Origin: Burkholderia sp. Ax-1719
GTDB taxonomy: Bacteria; Pseudomonadota; Gammaproteobacteria; Burkholderiales; Burkholderiaceae
Direction of reading: 5' to 3'
Assembly: GCF_011753055.1 (NCBI RefSeq)
Contig: NZ_VWWJ01000018.1
Location: 62,001-126,000 of the forward strand
Length of the DNA: 64,000 nt
Positions 8,791 through 17,577 of this stretch are shown here, piece by piece. Made by a program: the position numbers and the translations under genes. Numbering within the stretch: the stretch's first letter is position 1; each line of letters begins with the position of its first letter. The notes beneath the pieces were generated by a model, which was not told the DNA's origin, did no database searches, and saw only the letters and a list, made by a program, of their open reading frames with translations.

Positions 8791-9917
8791 ACCAGCCAGT
8801 GCGCCGCGTGCTTATCGTGGGCGGTGGATTTTCCGGCATGGCCACGGCCATCGAATGCGCCAAACGCGGCTTCGACGTCGATCTCGTCGAAATCGATGCG
8901 GGCTGGCGCTCGTATGGCGCGGGCATCAGCATCGGCGGGCCGACCTTGCGCGCCCTGCGCACCGTGGGCGTACTCGACGCCTTCCTCGAACGCGGCTTTG
9001 CGGGCGACGGCGTCAATCTCTTCGCGCCGGATGGCACGCCGCTCGGCACCTTGCCAACGCCGCGCGTTGCGGGCGACGACGTGCCCGGCGGCGGCGCGAT
9101 CATGCGCCCCGTGCTCGCCGACATCCTCGCGCAGGCCACCCGTGCGGCGGGCGTGAACGTCAAGCTGGGCTGCAGTTTCGAGCGGCTCGATGCGCAGGAC
9201 GATCATGTGAACGTCACGCTCACCGATGGCAGCGCAGCGCGCTACGACCTTGTGGTGGGCGCGGACGGCCTCTACTCGAAAGTGCGCGCCGCCCTCTTCG
9301 CGGATGCGCCCGCGCCGCGCTATACCGGCCAGGGCGTGTGGCGCGCGGTGCTGCCGCGCCCGCAGGAGATCGTCTGCGCGTCGATGTGGCTCGGCCACAA
9401 GGTCAAGGCGGGCCTCAACCCGGTTTCCCGCGACGAGATGTATCTGTTCCTCACCGAAGACCGTCCCACGCGCGCCTTCGTGGATAACGCCGCCGCACCC
9501 GGCATGCTGCGCGATCTGCTGGCGGGCTTCGGCGCGCCGGTTCTGCAAAGCGTGCGCGAGCAGATCGGCGGGCAGTCGAGCGTGATCTACCGGCCGCTCG
9601 AAAGCCTGCTGATGCAGCGCCCCTGGTCGCGCGGACGCGTCGTGCTGGTCGGCGACGCCGTGCACGCCACCACGCCGCATATGGCCTCGGGTGCGGGCAT
9701 CGGCATCGAGGATGGCATCGTGCTCGCGGAAGAACTCGCGCGCCACGCCACGCCCGCCGATGCACTCGCGGCCTTCGAGGCGCGTCGTTTCGAGCGCTGC
9801 CGTATCGTGGTCGAAAATTCCGGGCGGCTGGGCGAGATCGAGATCGCCAACGGCGACCGCGCTGAACACGCGCGCATCATGCACGAGACGCATCACTATC
9901 TCGCGCGCGCGATCTGA
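8787..9917 (+). CDS. FAD-dependent aromatic monooxygenase (set B)
   Basis: This 376-residue PHBH-type flavin monooxygenase has GGGFSG near residue 12, GADGLYS near 160 and GDAVHATTPHMASGAG near 290. The ATG at 8787 has AGGAG just upstream and overlaps the Rieske stop; a longer in-frame reading to 8667 is only the shadow of the Rieske gene. It is closely similar to the set A enzyme at 2274-3407, including SGRLGEIE near the C-terminus. It likely hydroxylates the aromatic substrate ahead of ring cleavage. Confidence 0.88.
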   Translation: MNQPVRRVLIVGGGFSGMATAIECAKRGFDVDLVEIDAGWRSYGAGISIGGPTLRALRTVGVLDAFLERGFAGDGVNLFAPDGTPLGTLPTPRVAGDDVPGGGAIMRPVLADILAQATRAAGVNVKLGCSFERLDAQDDHVNVTLTDGSAARYDLVVGADGLYSKVRAALFADAPAPRYTGQGVWRAVLPRPQEIVCASMWLGHKVKAGLNPVSRDEMYLFLTEDRPTRAFVDNAAAPGMLRDLLAGFGAPVLQSVREQIGGQSSVIYRPLESLLMQRPWSRGRVVLVGDAVHATTPHMASGAGIGIEDGIVLAEELARHATPADALAAFEARRFERCRIVVENSGRLGEIEIANGDRAEHARIMHETHHYLARAI

Positions 9918-9930
9918 GCGGAGGCCGCCC

Positions 9931-11136
9931 ATGGACAACTCCGCCGCGTCTGCCTGGATCGCATCGACAAACACGCCAGCCACTTACCGGCGCGCCGCGT
10001 TCGCCGCGCTGATGATCGCGCATTGCGCGGGCATGGTCGATCTCGTGGCGCTGCCGGTCTGGGTCGCCACGCTGATCGGCGGCCTGCATCTCGATCCCCA
10101 GCATGCGGGCGCGCTGCCCACCTTGTTCCTCGCGGGCGTGGTGGCGAGCAGCGCAGTGTGCTCACCGTTGCTGTTGCGGCTGTCGGCGCGCATCCCCGCC
10201 CGGGCTTTCGTGACGGCGGGCTTCGCGCTGGCGGCGATTGCGTTCTACGCGGCGGGCGCGTCCGACAGCTATGCGGCGATGGCGGTGCTGCATCTGCTCG
10301 CGGGTCTGGCCGTAGGCTGCAGCCTGAGCATCACGCATGGCACGATCGGGCGCAGCGCGAATCCGCATCGGTTGTTTGCGTTCGCGGGCCTCGCGCTCGG
10401 CGCGTTTTCGATTGCGTTTCTCGGCGCGACGCCGCATGCCGTGGCCGCCTACGGCGCGCGCGCCTTCTTCACGATTGTCGCGGCTGTGATGGCTGTCGCC
10501 GCCTTGAGCAGTGCGCTCGCTTTTCCCTTGGTGGCGTCGAGGGGCGCGGTTCAGACTTCTACCCGTGCCAGGCCGCCGCTCGCCGCTCCCGTGTGGTGTG
10601 CGATTGCGGGCGTGATCTGTATGGCGCTCACGCAGGCGATGCTCGCGAGCTTTGTCGCGCGCATCGGCGTGGAGCGCGGCTTCGGCCTGACGGCGGTGAC
10701 GTCGGTGCTGATCGCGCTTGGCCTCGTCAATCTACTGCCCGCACCGCTCGCCGTCCTCACGCAGCGTCGCCTGAATGCGCGCGCCGTCGTGCTCGTCGGA
10801 CCGCTCGCGCAGGCCGCGCTGGCGCTCACCATCACTTTGGGCAGCGGCTTCACGCCCTATGCCGCCGCAACCGCCGTATTCCCCGCCGTGATGATTTTCT
10901 GCCACACCTACGCGTTCGGCCTGCTTGCCCGCCTGGACGCCAGCGGCCGCGCAGCCGCCGCCACGCCCGCGATGGTGATGGCGGGCGCCGCCGCCGGACC
11001 GCTGCTCGGCGGCGTGCTCGTCAAACACTTCGGCTATGGCAGCCTGGGCTGCGCGGCGCTCGTCGTGGGCGCGCTCGCCTGCGGCTGCTTCGCACGCCTT
11101 CCCCGTTCAATCGACACTACTGGACACGCCTCATGA
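9931..11136 (+). CDS. MFS transporter
   Basis: This 401-residue integral membrane protein has about twelve hydrophobic segments and no soluble domain, consistent with a major facilitator. The start MDNSAASAWIAS follows GGAG by eight bases; the frame is open upstream but there it overlaps the monooxygenase. It begins 13 bases after the monooxygenase stop and its TGA overlaps the next ATG. Uptake of the aromatic substrate, or export of a toxic intermediate, is inferred from position only. Confidence 0.82.
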   Translation: MDNSAASAWIASTNTPATYRRAAFAALMIAHCAGMVDLVALPVWVATLIGGLHLDPQHAGALPTLFLAGVVASSAVCSPLLLRLSARIPARAFVTAGFALAAIAFYAAGASDSYAAMAVLHLLAGLAVGCSLSITHGTIGRSANPHRLFAFAGLALGAFSIAFLGATPHAVAAYGARAFFTIVAAVMAVAALSSALAFPLVASRGAVQTSTRARPPLAAPVWCAIAGVICMALTQAMLASFVARIGVERGFGLTAVTSVLIALGLVNLLPAPLAVLTQRRLNARAVVLVGPLAQAALALTITLGSGFTPYAAATAVFPAVMIFCHTYAFGLLARLDASGRAAAATPAMVMAGAAAGPLLGGVLVKHFGYGSLGCAALVVGALACGCFARLPRSIDTTGHAS

Positions 11137-11936
11137 AACCCGTGCGCCGCTTTATCGACCTTTCGATCTATCTGGAGAACGACGTGCTCTCCGATCCGCC
11201 GCCGCTCGCGCCGAAGATCACCTATCAAACGCACGCCGACACGCTGCCGGAATTCATGGCAATGCTGCCGGGCACGCGCGCCGAGGACTATCCCGACGGC
11301 GAAGCCGCCGCCGCCGAGTGGGTCACGCTCACCACGCACAGCGGCACGCATCTGGACGCGCCCTGGCATTTCCATTCGACGATGGATGCGCGCTTCGGCG
11401 AGCCGCGGCCGTCGATCACCATCGACGAAGTGCCGCTCGAATGGTGCTTCCAGTCCGGCGTGAAGCTCGATTTCCGCCATTTTCCCGATGGTTATGTCGC
11501 CACCGCCGCCGATGTGGAAGCGGAACTCGCGCGTATCGGCCACACGCTGGAACCGCTCGATATCGTGGTCGTGAACACGCGCGCAGGCTCGCGCTACGGG
11601 CATAACGACTATGTGGGCGCGGGCTGCGGTATGGGCCGCGAGGCGACGCTCTATCTGCTCGAACGCGGCGTGCGTCTCACCGGCACCGACGCCTGGAGCT
11701 GGGACGCGCCTTTCTCCCACACGGCGAAGCACGTCGCGCAAACCGGCGATACCTCGCTGATCTGGGAAGGCCACAAGGCGGGCCGCGAGATCGGCTATTG
11801 CCATCTGGAGAAGCTGCACAACCTCGAAGCGCTGCCGCCGCACGGCTTCACGATCAGCTGCTTTCCGCACAAGATTCGCAAGGCGTCGGCGGGCTGGACG
11901 CGTGCGGTCGCTATCGTCGATGAGGTCGCCGCATGA
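11133..11936 (+). CDS. Cyclase-family (kynurenine-formamidase-like) metal-dependent hydrolase
   Basis: This 267-residue protein has the family metal-binding motif H69-SGTHLDAPWH at residues 69-79 and a later WSWDAPF region. The family includes bacterial kynurenine formamidase and polyketide-type cyclases, and hydrolyses amide or cyclic acyl bonds with a divalent metal. The start at 11133 overlaps the MFS stop (ATGA), and its own stop overlaps the next ATG. An open frame back to 10023 is a shadow of the MFS gene. It may hydrolyse a lactone or amide intermediate of the set B pathway. Confidence 0.82.
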   Translation: MKPVRRFIDLSIYLENDVLSDPPPLAPKITYQTHADTLPEFMAMLPGTRAEDYPDGEAAAAEWVTLTTHSGTHLDAPWHFHSTMDARFGEPRPSITIDEVPLEWCFQSGVKLDFRHFPDGYVATAADVEAELARIGHTLEPLDIVVVNTRAGSRYGHNDYVGAGCGMGREATLYLLERGVRLTGTDAWSWDAPFSHTAKHVAQTGDTSLIWEGHKAGREIGYCHLEKLHNLEALPPHGFTISCFPHKIRKASAGWTRAVAIVDEVAA

Positions 11937-12913
11937 AATTCGCCACTCGCCGCAGCACCGGCCGTGACGGCGAACTCCTGATCGTGGCGCGCGATCTGAC
12001 GCGCGCAGTGTCCGCACACGATATCGCGCCCACGCTGCTCGATGCGCTCGAACGTTGGGACGCCATCGCGCCGCAACTCGCTGCGCGCTACGAAGCCCTG
12101 AACGCCGGTCTTGCCGATCGCGCGTTCGATTTCGATCCGTGCGACTGCGCCGCGCCGTTGCCGCGCAGCCCGCAATGGCTCGACGCTTCGGCGTTCCTCA
12201 ATCACGGACGGTTGATGGAGCGCGCCTTCAACACCGAGCCGATCCCGGACTTCGACACGATTCCCGTCATGTATCAAGGCGCGAGTGACGATTTTCTCGG
12301 CGCAACTGACGATGTGCTGCTGCCGGACGAAGCGCACGGCATCGACTTCGAAGGCGAATTCGGCGTGATCACGGGCGCGGTGCCGATGGGCGTCGATGCG
12401 CGCGAAGCGATCAGGCATGTACGCCTGATCGTGCAATTGAACGACTGGAGTCTGCGTGCGCTGGGGCCGCGCGAAATGAAAACGGGCTTTGGCTTCTTGC
12501 AGGCCAAGCCGTCGACCAGTTTCGCGCCGGTTGCGCTCACGCCCGACGAATTGGGCCATGACTGGCGCGATGGCCGCGTGAATCTCCGGCTCGACGTGGA
12601 ATGGAACGGCGAGCCTTTCGGGCATCCCAGCGGCAGCGAAATGAATTTCGATTTCGGCACGCTGATTGCCCACGCCGCGAAAACGCGCCGCCTGACGCCT
12701 GGCACGATCCTGGGTTCGGGGACGGTTTCGAACGCGGATCGCGCGGTGGGATCGGCGTGTATTGCCGAGCGACGGGTCATCGAAATACTCGAGCACGGTT
12801 CGCCGGTGACGTCGTTCATGCAATTCGGCGACCGCGTGCGCATGGTGGCGCGAACGGATGAGGCCGAAACGCCTTTTGGCGTGATCGACCAGACGGTTCA
12901 ACGCATGCGCTGA
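11933..12913 (+). CDS. Fumarylacetoacetate hydrolase-family protein
   Basis: This 326-residue protein has the FAH-family metal ligands in DFEGEFGVI (residues 139-147) and QLNDWS, and the conserved GTILGSGTVSN loop. Family members hydrolyse or hydrate 2-hydroxy-dienoates and fumarylpyruvate-type beta-diketo acids at the end of meta-cleavage pathways. The four-base overlap with the cyclase gene and the terminator just downstream mark it as the last gene of set B. Substrate is inferred only from context. Confidence 0.87.
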   Translation: MKFATRRSTGRDGELLIVARDLTRAVSAHDIAPTLLDALERWDAIAPQLAARYEALNAGLADRAFDFDPCDCAAPLPRSPQWLDASAFLNHGRLMERAFNTEPIPDFDTIPVMYQGASDDFLGATDDVLLPDEAHGIDFEGEFGVITGAVPMGVDAREAIRHVRLIVQLNDWSLRALGPREMKTGFGFLQAKPSTSFAPVALTPDELGHDWRDGRVNLRLDVEWNGEPFGHPSGSEMNFDFGTLIAHAAKTRRLTPGTILGSGTVSNADRAVGSACIAERRVIEILEHGSPVTSFMQFGDRVRMVARTDEAETPFGVIDQTVQRMR

Positions 12914-12943
12914 GCCCGTTTGATCCGTTCGAATCGCGGGTCC

Positions 12944-12967
12944 AGGAGGCGCTTTTTAGCGCCTCCT
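12944..12967 (+). terminator. Intrinsic terminator ending the set B operon
   Basis: A perfect 10-bp stem (AGGAGGCGCT / AGCGCCTCCT) with a TTTT loop is followed by TCTTTTATT. It lies 31 bases after the FAH-family stop and also faces the convergent gene that ends at 12972. Confidence 0.9.
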
Positions 12968-12971
12968 TCTT

Positions 12972-13310
12972 TTATTGCTGCACGTTCAATCCGAGCAGAC
13001 GCTGGCAATCGTCGGCATTTTGAGCGGCGGAATGCTGCTGGGCGCTATCGAGCTTCGCGAACCGCTTGAGCGCGTCATTCGCTGCGGCGGCGTTGTACTC
13101 CAGATGTTGCAGGGCATAGTCCGCATTGCCATTCTCGATCAAGTCCTGCATGTCCTTGCGCGGGTCATGGCTGCCATTGGCAACGACGTGGCACAGCAGC
13201 GCGGTGTATTGATCGCGCTCGGCAGGCGTAAAGCGAGGGCGTAAAAAGTGAGCCACGGCGGCTGCCGAAAGTACCAGGAGCAGCAGCGCAATCCAGCGTT
13301 TTTTCTTCAT
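12972..13310 (-). CDS. Small membrane-anchored or exported protein of unknown function
   Basis: This 112-residue protein starts MKKKRWIALLLLVLSAAAVAHFL, a basic N-terminus followed by a single hydrophobic helix (signal anchor or uncleaved signal). The remainder is polar and helical with two cysteines (one in LLCHV, one in DDCQRLL) that could form a disulfide in the periplasm. I do not recognise a family. A TATAAT-like hexamer on the minus strand at 13466-13471, about 155 bases upstream of the start, is a possible promoter without a good -35 box. Confidence 0.65.
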   Translation of the reverse strand: MKKKRWIALLLLVLSAAAVAHFLRPRFTPAERDQYTALLCHVVANGSHDPRKDMQDLIENGNADYALQHLEYNAAAANDALKRFAKLDSAQQHSAAQNADDCQRLLGLNVQQ

Positions 13311-13604
13311 GGAATTCAGATCTTCAGATCAAAAGGGGCGCGCGCGGGCACGTTTACAAAAGCCCACGGCCAATACGGGAAACGAAGGAGAAACGACAGA
13401 CAAACGACAGAAAAACGGGACACAAACGGGAGTTAAACAGGCGGCGCTCCCCGAAGCGCGGGCCAATTATAAAGGCATCAGGGAAAACCCGGAATTCAGG
13501 CGGGCAGATCGGCTCAATGCCTCAGACGGCACGCAGGAAGCCTCCTGCGGCGCGTTGTCATAAAATGGCGCCCCTTTTTGAACCCATTAAAACCGGGCCG
13601 CATC

Positions 13605-14867
13605 ATGCCCGCCCACTCGCTTCGCATCGACATGAATCCAGCATTGCATCGGGCAGTTTCGGGGATCGGCAAACTTTCGCTGTGGGGCGCGCTGCTCGCC
13701 GCGCCCACGTTCGCATGGGCCGCCAGCAGTTGCGTCGATGCGGAAATCGCGGGGCATTCGGCGATCGAGGCGCAGCATCGGCTTCAGCACGCGCCCGCCA
13801 GCACGGGCCCGGACGCCGACGAGAACCTGTCGCCGCAGCAGCGCACGGCGACACGCGACTTCAAGGATGCGCTCGTGAGCGCCATCGACGCGCGCTTCGC
13901 ATGCAGCGACGCCCACGCCGATCCCGCCGCCTTGCAGCGCGCGCTGCAAGCGTCGCTCGGCGCGCCGAAAACGCGACCTGAGCCCGACGACAATCCAGGC
14001 TTCGGACATTGGCTCGATGTCGACGTCACACGCAACACCGATCCCAAACCCCTCGTTTTCGTGCGCGTGGGCTACGGTATTCCATGCGGCGACGACAACC
14101 TGCTCGTGGCGTACGCATGGGACGGCGCTGCCTGGCGACGCGTGCTGCGCTGGCAAAGCGACGACTACGCCCAGATTTCCGGCGCCTTTGGCGGTACGTT
14201 CCAGTACCGCGTTCTGCCAGCCGGCCAGATCGCGGTGGCGCACAGCAGTTCGTGGTGCTGGTCGCGCTGGCGCAGTTTCGGCCTTGATGTGTTCGCCCCC
14301 GCAGGCGATGGTCAGCCGCAGCGCAAGTTGCTCCATCTTGGCCACGGTTTCGCCGCTGACTTCGACCAGGACGACGAAGGCCTGACGCTCAAGACGCGTC
14401 CCGACGGCGTCGAACTGCGCACGACAATTGCACCGCTTGATGCCGATCTCATCGAGCGCAAGGTCGTCTACCGCTATCGTGTGAGTGGCGACACCGTCGA
14501 GCGCATTCAGCCGATCGCCTTGAACGGCCGCGATTTCGTCGACGAATGGCTGACGTCGAACGATGCGCACGCACGCAACTGGAGCGACCCGAACGCGGCA
14601 GACGACTTGCTAAAGGCACGCCAGACGCTGGTGGCGAGTTTGAAGGGCGAAAACGGTTTGTTGCTCAAATACGGACCGGTACGCGCATGCGCCAGCGGCA
14701 GCGGCAAAGATCGCTATCAGGTGGAAATCGATCTTCAGGCGCAAAAGTCGAAGCACGCAGACGCGCGCTATGGCCTGATCCATCAGGAAAGCAATGGCTT
14801 TACGATGCTTTCGCTAAGCGACAAGGCCGACCCCACCTGCAAGGGTGCGAATCTGATGGCGCATTGA
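13605..14867 (+). CDS. Exported protein of unknown function
   Basis: This protein of about 420 residues starts with a signal sequence (GKLSLWGALLAAPTFAWA, cleavage before ASSCVD). Possible starts are ATG at 13605 or 13632; neither has a clear ribosome site, and 13632 would give a more usual signal length. The mature part has several cysteines (SSCVD, ARFACSD, IPCGDDN, SSWCWSRW, RACASG, DPTCKG) and repeated Asp-rich loops, but no catalytic motif I recognise. It is probably periplasmic or lipoprotein-like. Function unknown. Confidence 0.65.
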   Translation: MPAHSLRIDMNPALHRAVSGIGKLSLWGALLAAPTFAWAASSCVDAEIAGHSAIEAQHRLQHAPASTGPDADENLSPQQRTATRDFKDALVSAIDARFACSDAHADPAALQRALQASLGAPKTRPEPDDNPGFGHWLDVDVTRNTDPKPLVFVRVGYGIPCGDDNLLVAYAWDGAAWRRVLRWQSDDYAQISGAFGGTFQYRVLPAGQIAVAHSSSWCWSRWRSFGLDVFAPAGDGQPQRKLLHLGHGFAADFDQDDEGLTLKTRPDGVELRTTIAPLDADLIERKVVYRYRVSGDTVERIQPIALNGRDFVDEWLTSNDAHARNWSDPNAADDLLKARQTLVASLKGENGLLLKYGPVRACASGSGKDRYQVEIDLQAQKSKHADARYGLIHQESNGFTMLSLSDKADPTCKGANLMAH

Positions 14868-14911
14868 CAATCGTAAGCCCCTACGCCCGAAGGCTGTCGC
14901 GCGAGTCCACC

Positions 14912-15406
14912 ATGACGACAAAAAGCATCCGTAGAGCCACGCTGGACGACGTCCCGGCGATCACGCAGATTCGCAACGACGCTCACGCGAAAAAAGTGAC
15001 ATACGGCGACCATGCCTGGGGCAAGGAAGGCGACGGATTTTCCGAAGGTTGGGTCCACAACCATGTTGCGAAGAGACCGGTGTACGTCGTCGAATGCCAT
15101 CGCATCCTTGCGGGAGCGTTCTCCCTCGATTTCGACGACGACGCACACTGGGGGCTTCAGGAACCCGTCGCCGGTTACGTGCATGGGCTATGCGTGCGCA
15201 AGGGTTTTAACGGCGCAGGACTGGGCAGTTTCATGCTGGACTGGTGCGCGGATACCGTGCGAGGTGTGAACCGGCGTTTCGTGCGGCTCGACTGCGCCGT
15301 GCAAAATACGCGCTTATGCGCTTACTACGAAGCGCTGGGCTTTGTTCGCGTCGGCGTCAAACAGGACGGCTACCTCTGGTCGCTGTACGAGCGCGCCGTG
15401 GATTGA
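14912..15406 (+). CDS. GNAT-family N-acetyltransferase
   Basis: This 164-residue protein has a GNAT fold: IRRATLDDVPAITQIRNDA at the start, a V-x-G-L-C-V-R strand near 105, the acetyl-CoA loop GFNGAGLGSFML (R/Q-x-x-G-x-G/A type) and N-x-x-LCAYYEALGF near the C-terminus. The ATG at 14912 begins the domain; the frame is open further upstream but only as a shadow of the preceding gene. Acetyl acceptor unknown. It lies 44 bases after the exported protein gene and may be co-transcribed. Confidence 0.82.
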   Translation: MTTKSIRRATLDDVPAITQIRNDAHAKKVTYGDHAWGKEGDGFSEGWVHNHVAKRPVYVVECHRILAGAFSLDFDDDAHWGLQEPVAGYVHGLCVRKGFNGAGLGSFMLDWCADTVRGVNRRFVRLDCAVQNTRLCAYYEALGFVRVGVKQDGYLWSLYERAVD

Positions 15407-15804
15407 TGTCCGATCCAGGGATTGAATATCGACGCAATGCCTGGCGAAGAAGCGGCTATCGCTTCTCCCTCTGGCAACGAATGATGCTTATCGCCGTTGC
15501 TGCGTGGCGCAGCCCCTATCAACCTGGGTAGGCAGGCGTTTTATCAGGCTGAAGGGCGCGCAGTTTCGCCTATATTTTCTTCACAAGAAAACGCGTGGCG
15601 CTTCACGCGAGATTCGCAGGACTAGCAGGCCGACCGGGGACTTCCGCACCGCGTAGCGATTTGCTGCGCCCTTTTTTCCCCGCAAGACTATCGCAGCACC
15701 CGCTTTCTTCCCGCCGTGAGCGCGAACTGCCGCGCGCTCGTGGAGGGGCATGTGCAGACCTTCGGCAGTCCAACGCGCATTATCTTTAATAAGGATAGCG
15801 AATC
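15407..15804. other. 398-bp intergenic stretch
   Basis: I see no supported gene here. It contains a small inverted repeat CGCGTG/CACGCG at 15592-15609 without a T tract, and a purine-poor run (CCCTTTTTTCCCC) near 15668. It presumably carries the promoter of the gene at 15805; no convincing -35/-10 pair was found. Confidence 0.5.
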
Positions 15805-16128
15805 ATGGCTTTCAAGAAGCTCGTCAATCAGAGTGGTCTTGCGCTTTCAGTCGAACTGGTTTCCCGTGTCGGTTCCGAGCCGAACCAGTCCGGACCGATC
15901 GTAGCTGTTACCTTGCCGCCGGGGGGACGGCAGACGGTCGAGTACGGTAATCCGCAGAATCCGTATCTGAACGGCCTGGTCGTTTCCTCGGGATCGGATG
16001 GGGCTTTTTCCAATGGCTCGCAAGTCGTGACGTCGCGCGGCAGCCCCTGGGACAACGTCCTGAACACCAACGACACCCTCACCTTCAGCGGCGCCGGCGG
16101 CCTGAATGTGACGGGCTCCAATACCTGA
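15805..16128 (+). CDS. Small protein of unknown function
   Basis: This 107-residue protein starts MAFKKLVNQSGLALSVEL and is rich in Gly, Ser, Asn and Val with alternating beta-type sequence. It has no signal peptide and no membrane segment. An AAGGATAG ribosome site lies upstream. The pattern (LVNQSGLALSVELVSR, LPPGGRQTVEYG) looks like a compact beta-sandwich, but I do not recognise a family. A strong hairpin follows it. Confidence 0.65.
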   Translation: MAFKKLVNQSGLALSVELVSRVGSEPNQSGPIVAVTLPPGGRQTVEYGNPQNPYLNGLVVSSGSDGAFSNGSQVVTSRGSPWDNVLNTNDTLTFSGAGGLNVTGSNT

Positions 16129-16149
16129 TCGCCACCCGGACGCCGCAAT

Positions 16150-16179
16150 CCAGTTGGCGGCGAATGGGCCGCCAACTGG
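16150..16179. terminator. Bidirectional hairpin between convergent genes
   Basis: Perfect 11-bp arms CCAGTTGGCGG / CCGCCAACTGG flank an 8-base loop. It lies 22 bases after the small protein stop and 12 bases before the stop of the convergent hydrolase. There is no long T tract, so efficiency is uncertain. Confidence 0.7.
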
Positions 16180-16191
16180 TAAAGCGCGCCT

Positions 16192-17451
16192 TTAATCCAC
16201 CGCCTTCGCAATCGCCACGACCGCCTGATGCAAGGCATCCGCCGTATCGAGCGGCGCGTGTCCAATTGCGCCGCCTGTTGCGCTGGTCGGGCGCGCGGCC
16301 TGATCCGGCGACGATGAAAACTTCACGACCGTGAGCCGTGCGCGCGGATCGATGACGATGGCCTGACCGAAGCGCCCGCCCGCCGCAAACGAACCGTCGC
16401 CGTCGTTCAACTGATACCAGTAGTCGCGATAGCCATAACCCGGCCGTCCCGGCGCGAGATTGCCCGCGGCAAAGGCCGCAACGTTGGTCGCCGGTTGCAG
16501 CGCAAGGCGCGTGGCGTTCGAGGGAAAGCGCGCGCTGTCTCCCGCCGCGCTCGTGCGCGCCAGTTCGCCGAATCGCGCAGCGTCGCGCAACGTGGTGTTG
16601 AGACCGCCGCTGGCCATTTCCGTACCCGTGCGGTCGACGGCGATATCGGCATCGTCTTCGGCGATCTTGCGCCAGATCTCTCGCGCCGCCAGTTCGCTCC
16701 ACGACTCGCCGCTCACACGCCGGATGGCCCACGCAAGCGCTTCCGGAGAGCCGTTCTGGTAGTACCAGTAAGGCTTCAGGTTCGCATCGGGCGACGGCAA
16801 CGCGACCTTGAGAAAACCATGGATGCTGTCCGGCGCGCCATTCGGGCGCGGCACGAAACCCACTGCCGCGAACAGGCCCAGATCGGGCGGAATAGCCGAG
16901 GGATAGCGCACCGGCACTTCCATATCGAGATTCTGCTGGACCGTAGCGTTGCCGAACGGTGTGCCCGCAAGTTCCGGCACATAGGTCGAGAGCGGCGCAT
17001 CGGGCGCAAGCTTGCCGGCGACGATCAACTGCGCGGCAAGCAGCCCCGTCACCGATTTCGTCATCGACGCCCACATGTGCGTCTGATGCGGCCCGAAGCC
17101 ATCGAAATAGCGCTCCAGCACCACACGCCCATCGTGCACGACGATGAAGCCATCGGTTTGCGTGCGGCGCAGATAGTCGTCGAGTGTGAGTGTCGCGCCA
17201 TCGATCGTGAAGGTGATCGACGCCGGATCGAGCGCGCGGCCTGCGGGCAACGCGAGCGGTTCGCGAGCGCGCCCGACGTTGGCGGTGGGGATCAGCATGC
17301 GCGTATTGCGCAGCTTCCAGCGCAGCGTGGTTTCGGGTTTGGCGACGGTGGTGGCGGTGGCGGCGCTGTCGTCCGCACGCGCGCTGTACGAAAAGACGCA
17401 CGCGGCGGCACACAGTGCCGGGATCAGCGCGCGGGAGGTAAAGCGATTCAT
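16192..17451 (-). CDS. Class C beta-lactamase-fold serine hydrolase
   Basis: This 419-residue protein has a signal peptide (MNRFTSRALIPALCAAACVFSYSARA). The nucleophile motif S-M-T-K in WASMTKSVTG near residue 135 is followed by a Tyr-x-Asn-like region (YYQNGSPEALAW) as in 6-aminohexanoate-dimer hydrolases and class C beta-lactamase relatives. I chose the ATG at 17451 because it opens the signal sequence and has GGAG upstream; an in-frame start 78 bases earlier adds an unlikely leader. It is probably a periplasmic esterase, amidase or peptidase. A weak hairpin separates it from the cellulose operon, so co-transcription is doubtful. Confidence 0.82.
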   Translation of the reverse strand: MNRFTSRALIPALCAAACVFSYSARADDSAATATTVAKPETTLRWKLRNTRMLIPTANVGRAREPLALPAGRALDPASITFTIDGATLTLDDYLRRTQTDGFIVVHDGRVVLERYFDGFGPHQTHMWASMTKSVTGLLAAQLIVAGKLAPDAPLSTYVPELAGTPFGNATVQQNLDMEVPVRYPSAIPPDLGLFAAVGFVPRPNGAPDSIHGFLKVALPSPDANLKPYWYYQNGSPEALAWAIRRVSGESWSELAAREIWRKIAEDDADIAVDRTGTEMASGGLNTTLRDAARFGELARTSAAGDSARFPSNATRLALQPATNVAAFAAGNLAPGRPGYGYRDYWYQLNDGDGSFAAGGRFGQAIVIDPRARLTVVKFSSSPDQAARPTSATGGAIGHAPLDTADALHQAVVAIAKAVD

Positions 17452-17538
17452 GACGATGGAGTCTCCGATCTTGTTGAATTGTCGGAGATTGGAAGACGCG
17501 GGCCGCAGCGTCAACGCCTCATCGGGCATAAAGTCATA

Positions 17539-17559
17539 GCCGATGGGAATGGCATCGGC
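17539..17559 (-). terminator. Candidate terminator at the end of the cellulose operon
   Basis: Perfect 7-bp arms GCCGATG / CATCGGC lie around a 7-base loop, 18 bases past the wssI stop on the minus strand. The downstream strand has only a weak T-rich stretch (TATGACTTT), so it may be leaky or factor-dependent. Confidence 0.4.
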
Positions 17560-17577
17560 TGCGTCGCGACGATGTCC

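Noticed and set aside
10023-11132. N-terminal extension of the cyclase-family gene to 637 residues
   Set aside because: This part is an out-of-frame reading of the MFS gene and is rich in Arg and Gly; the true start is the ATG at 11133, which overlaps the MFS stop.
15592-15609. Inverted repeat CGCGTG/CACGCG as a terminator
   Set aside because: Only six base pairs and no T tract on either strand; such repeats are expected by chance in GC-rich DNA.
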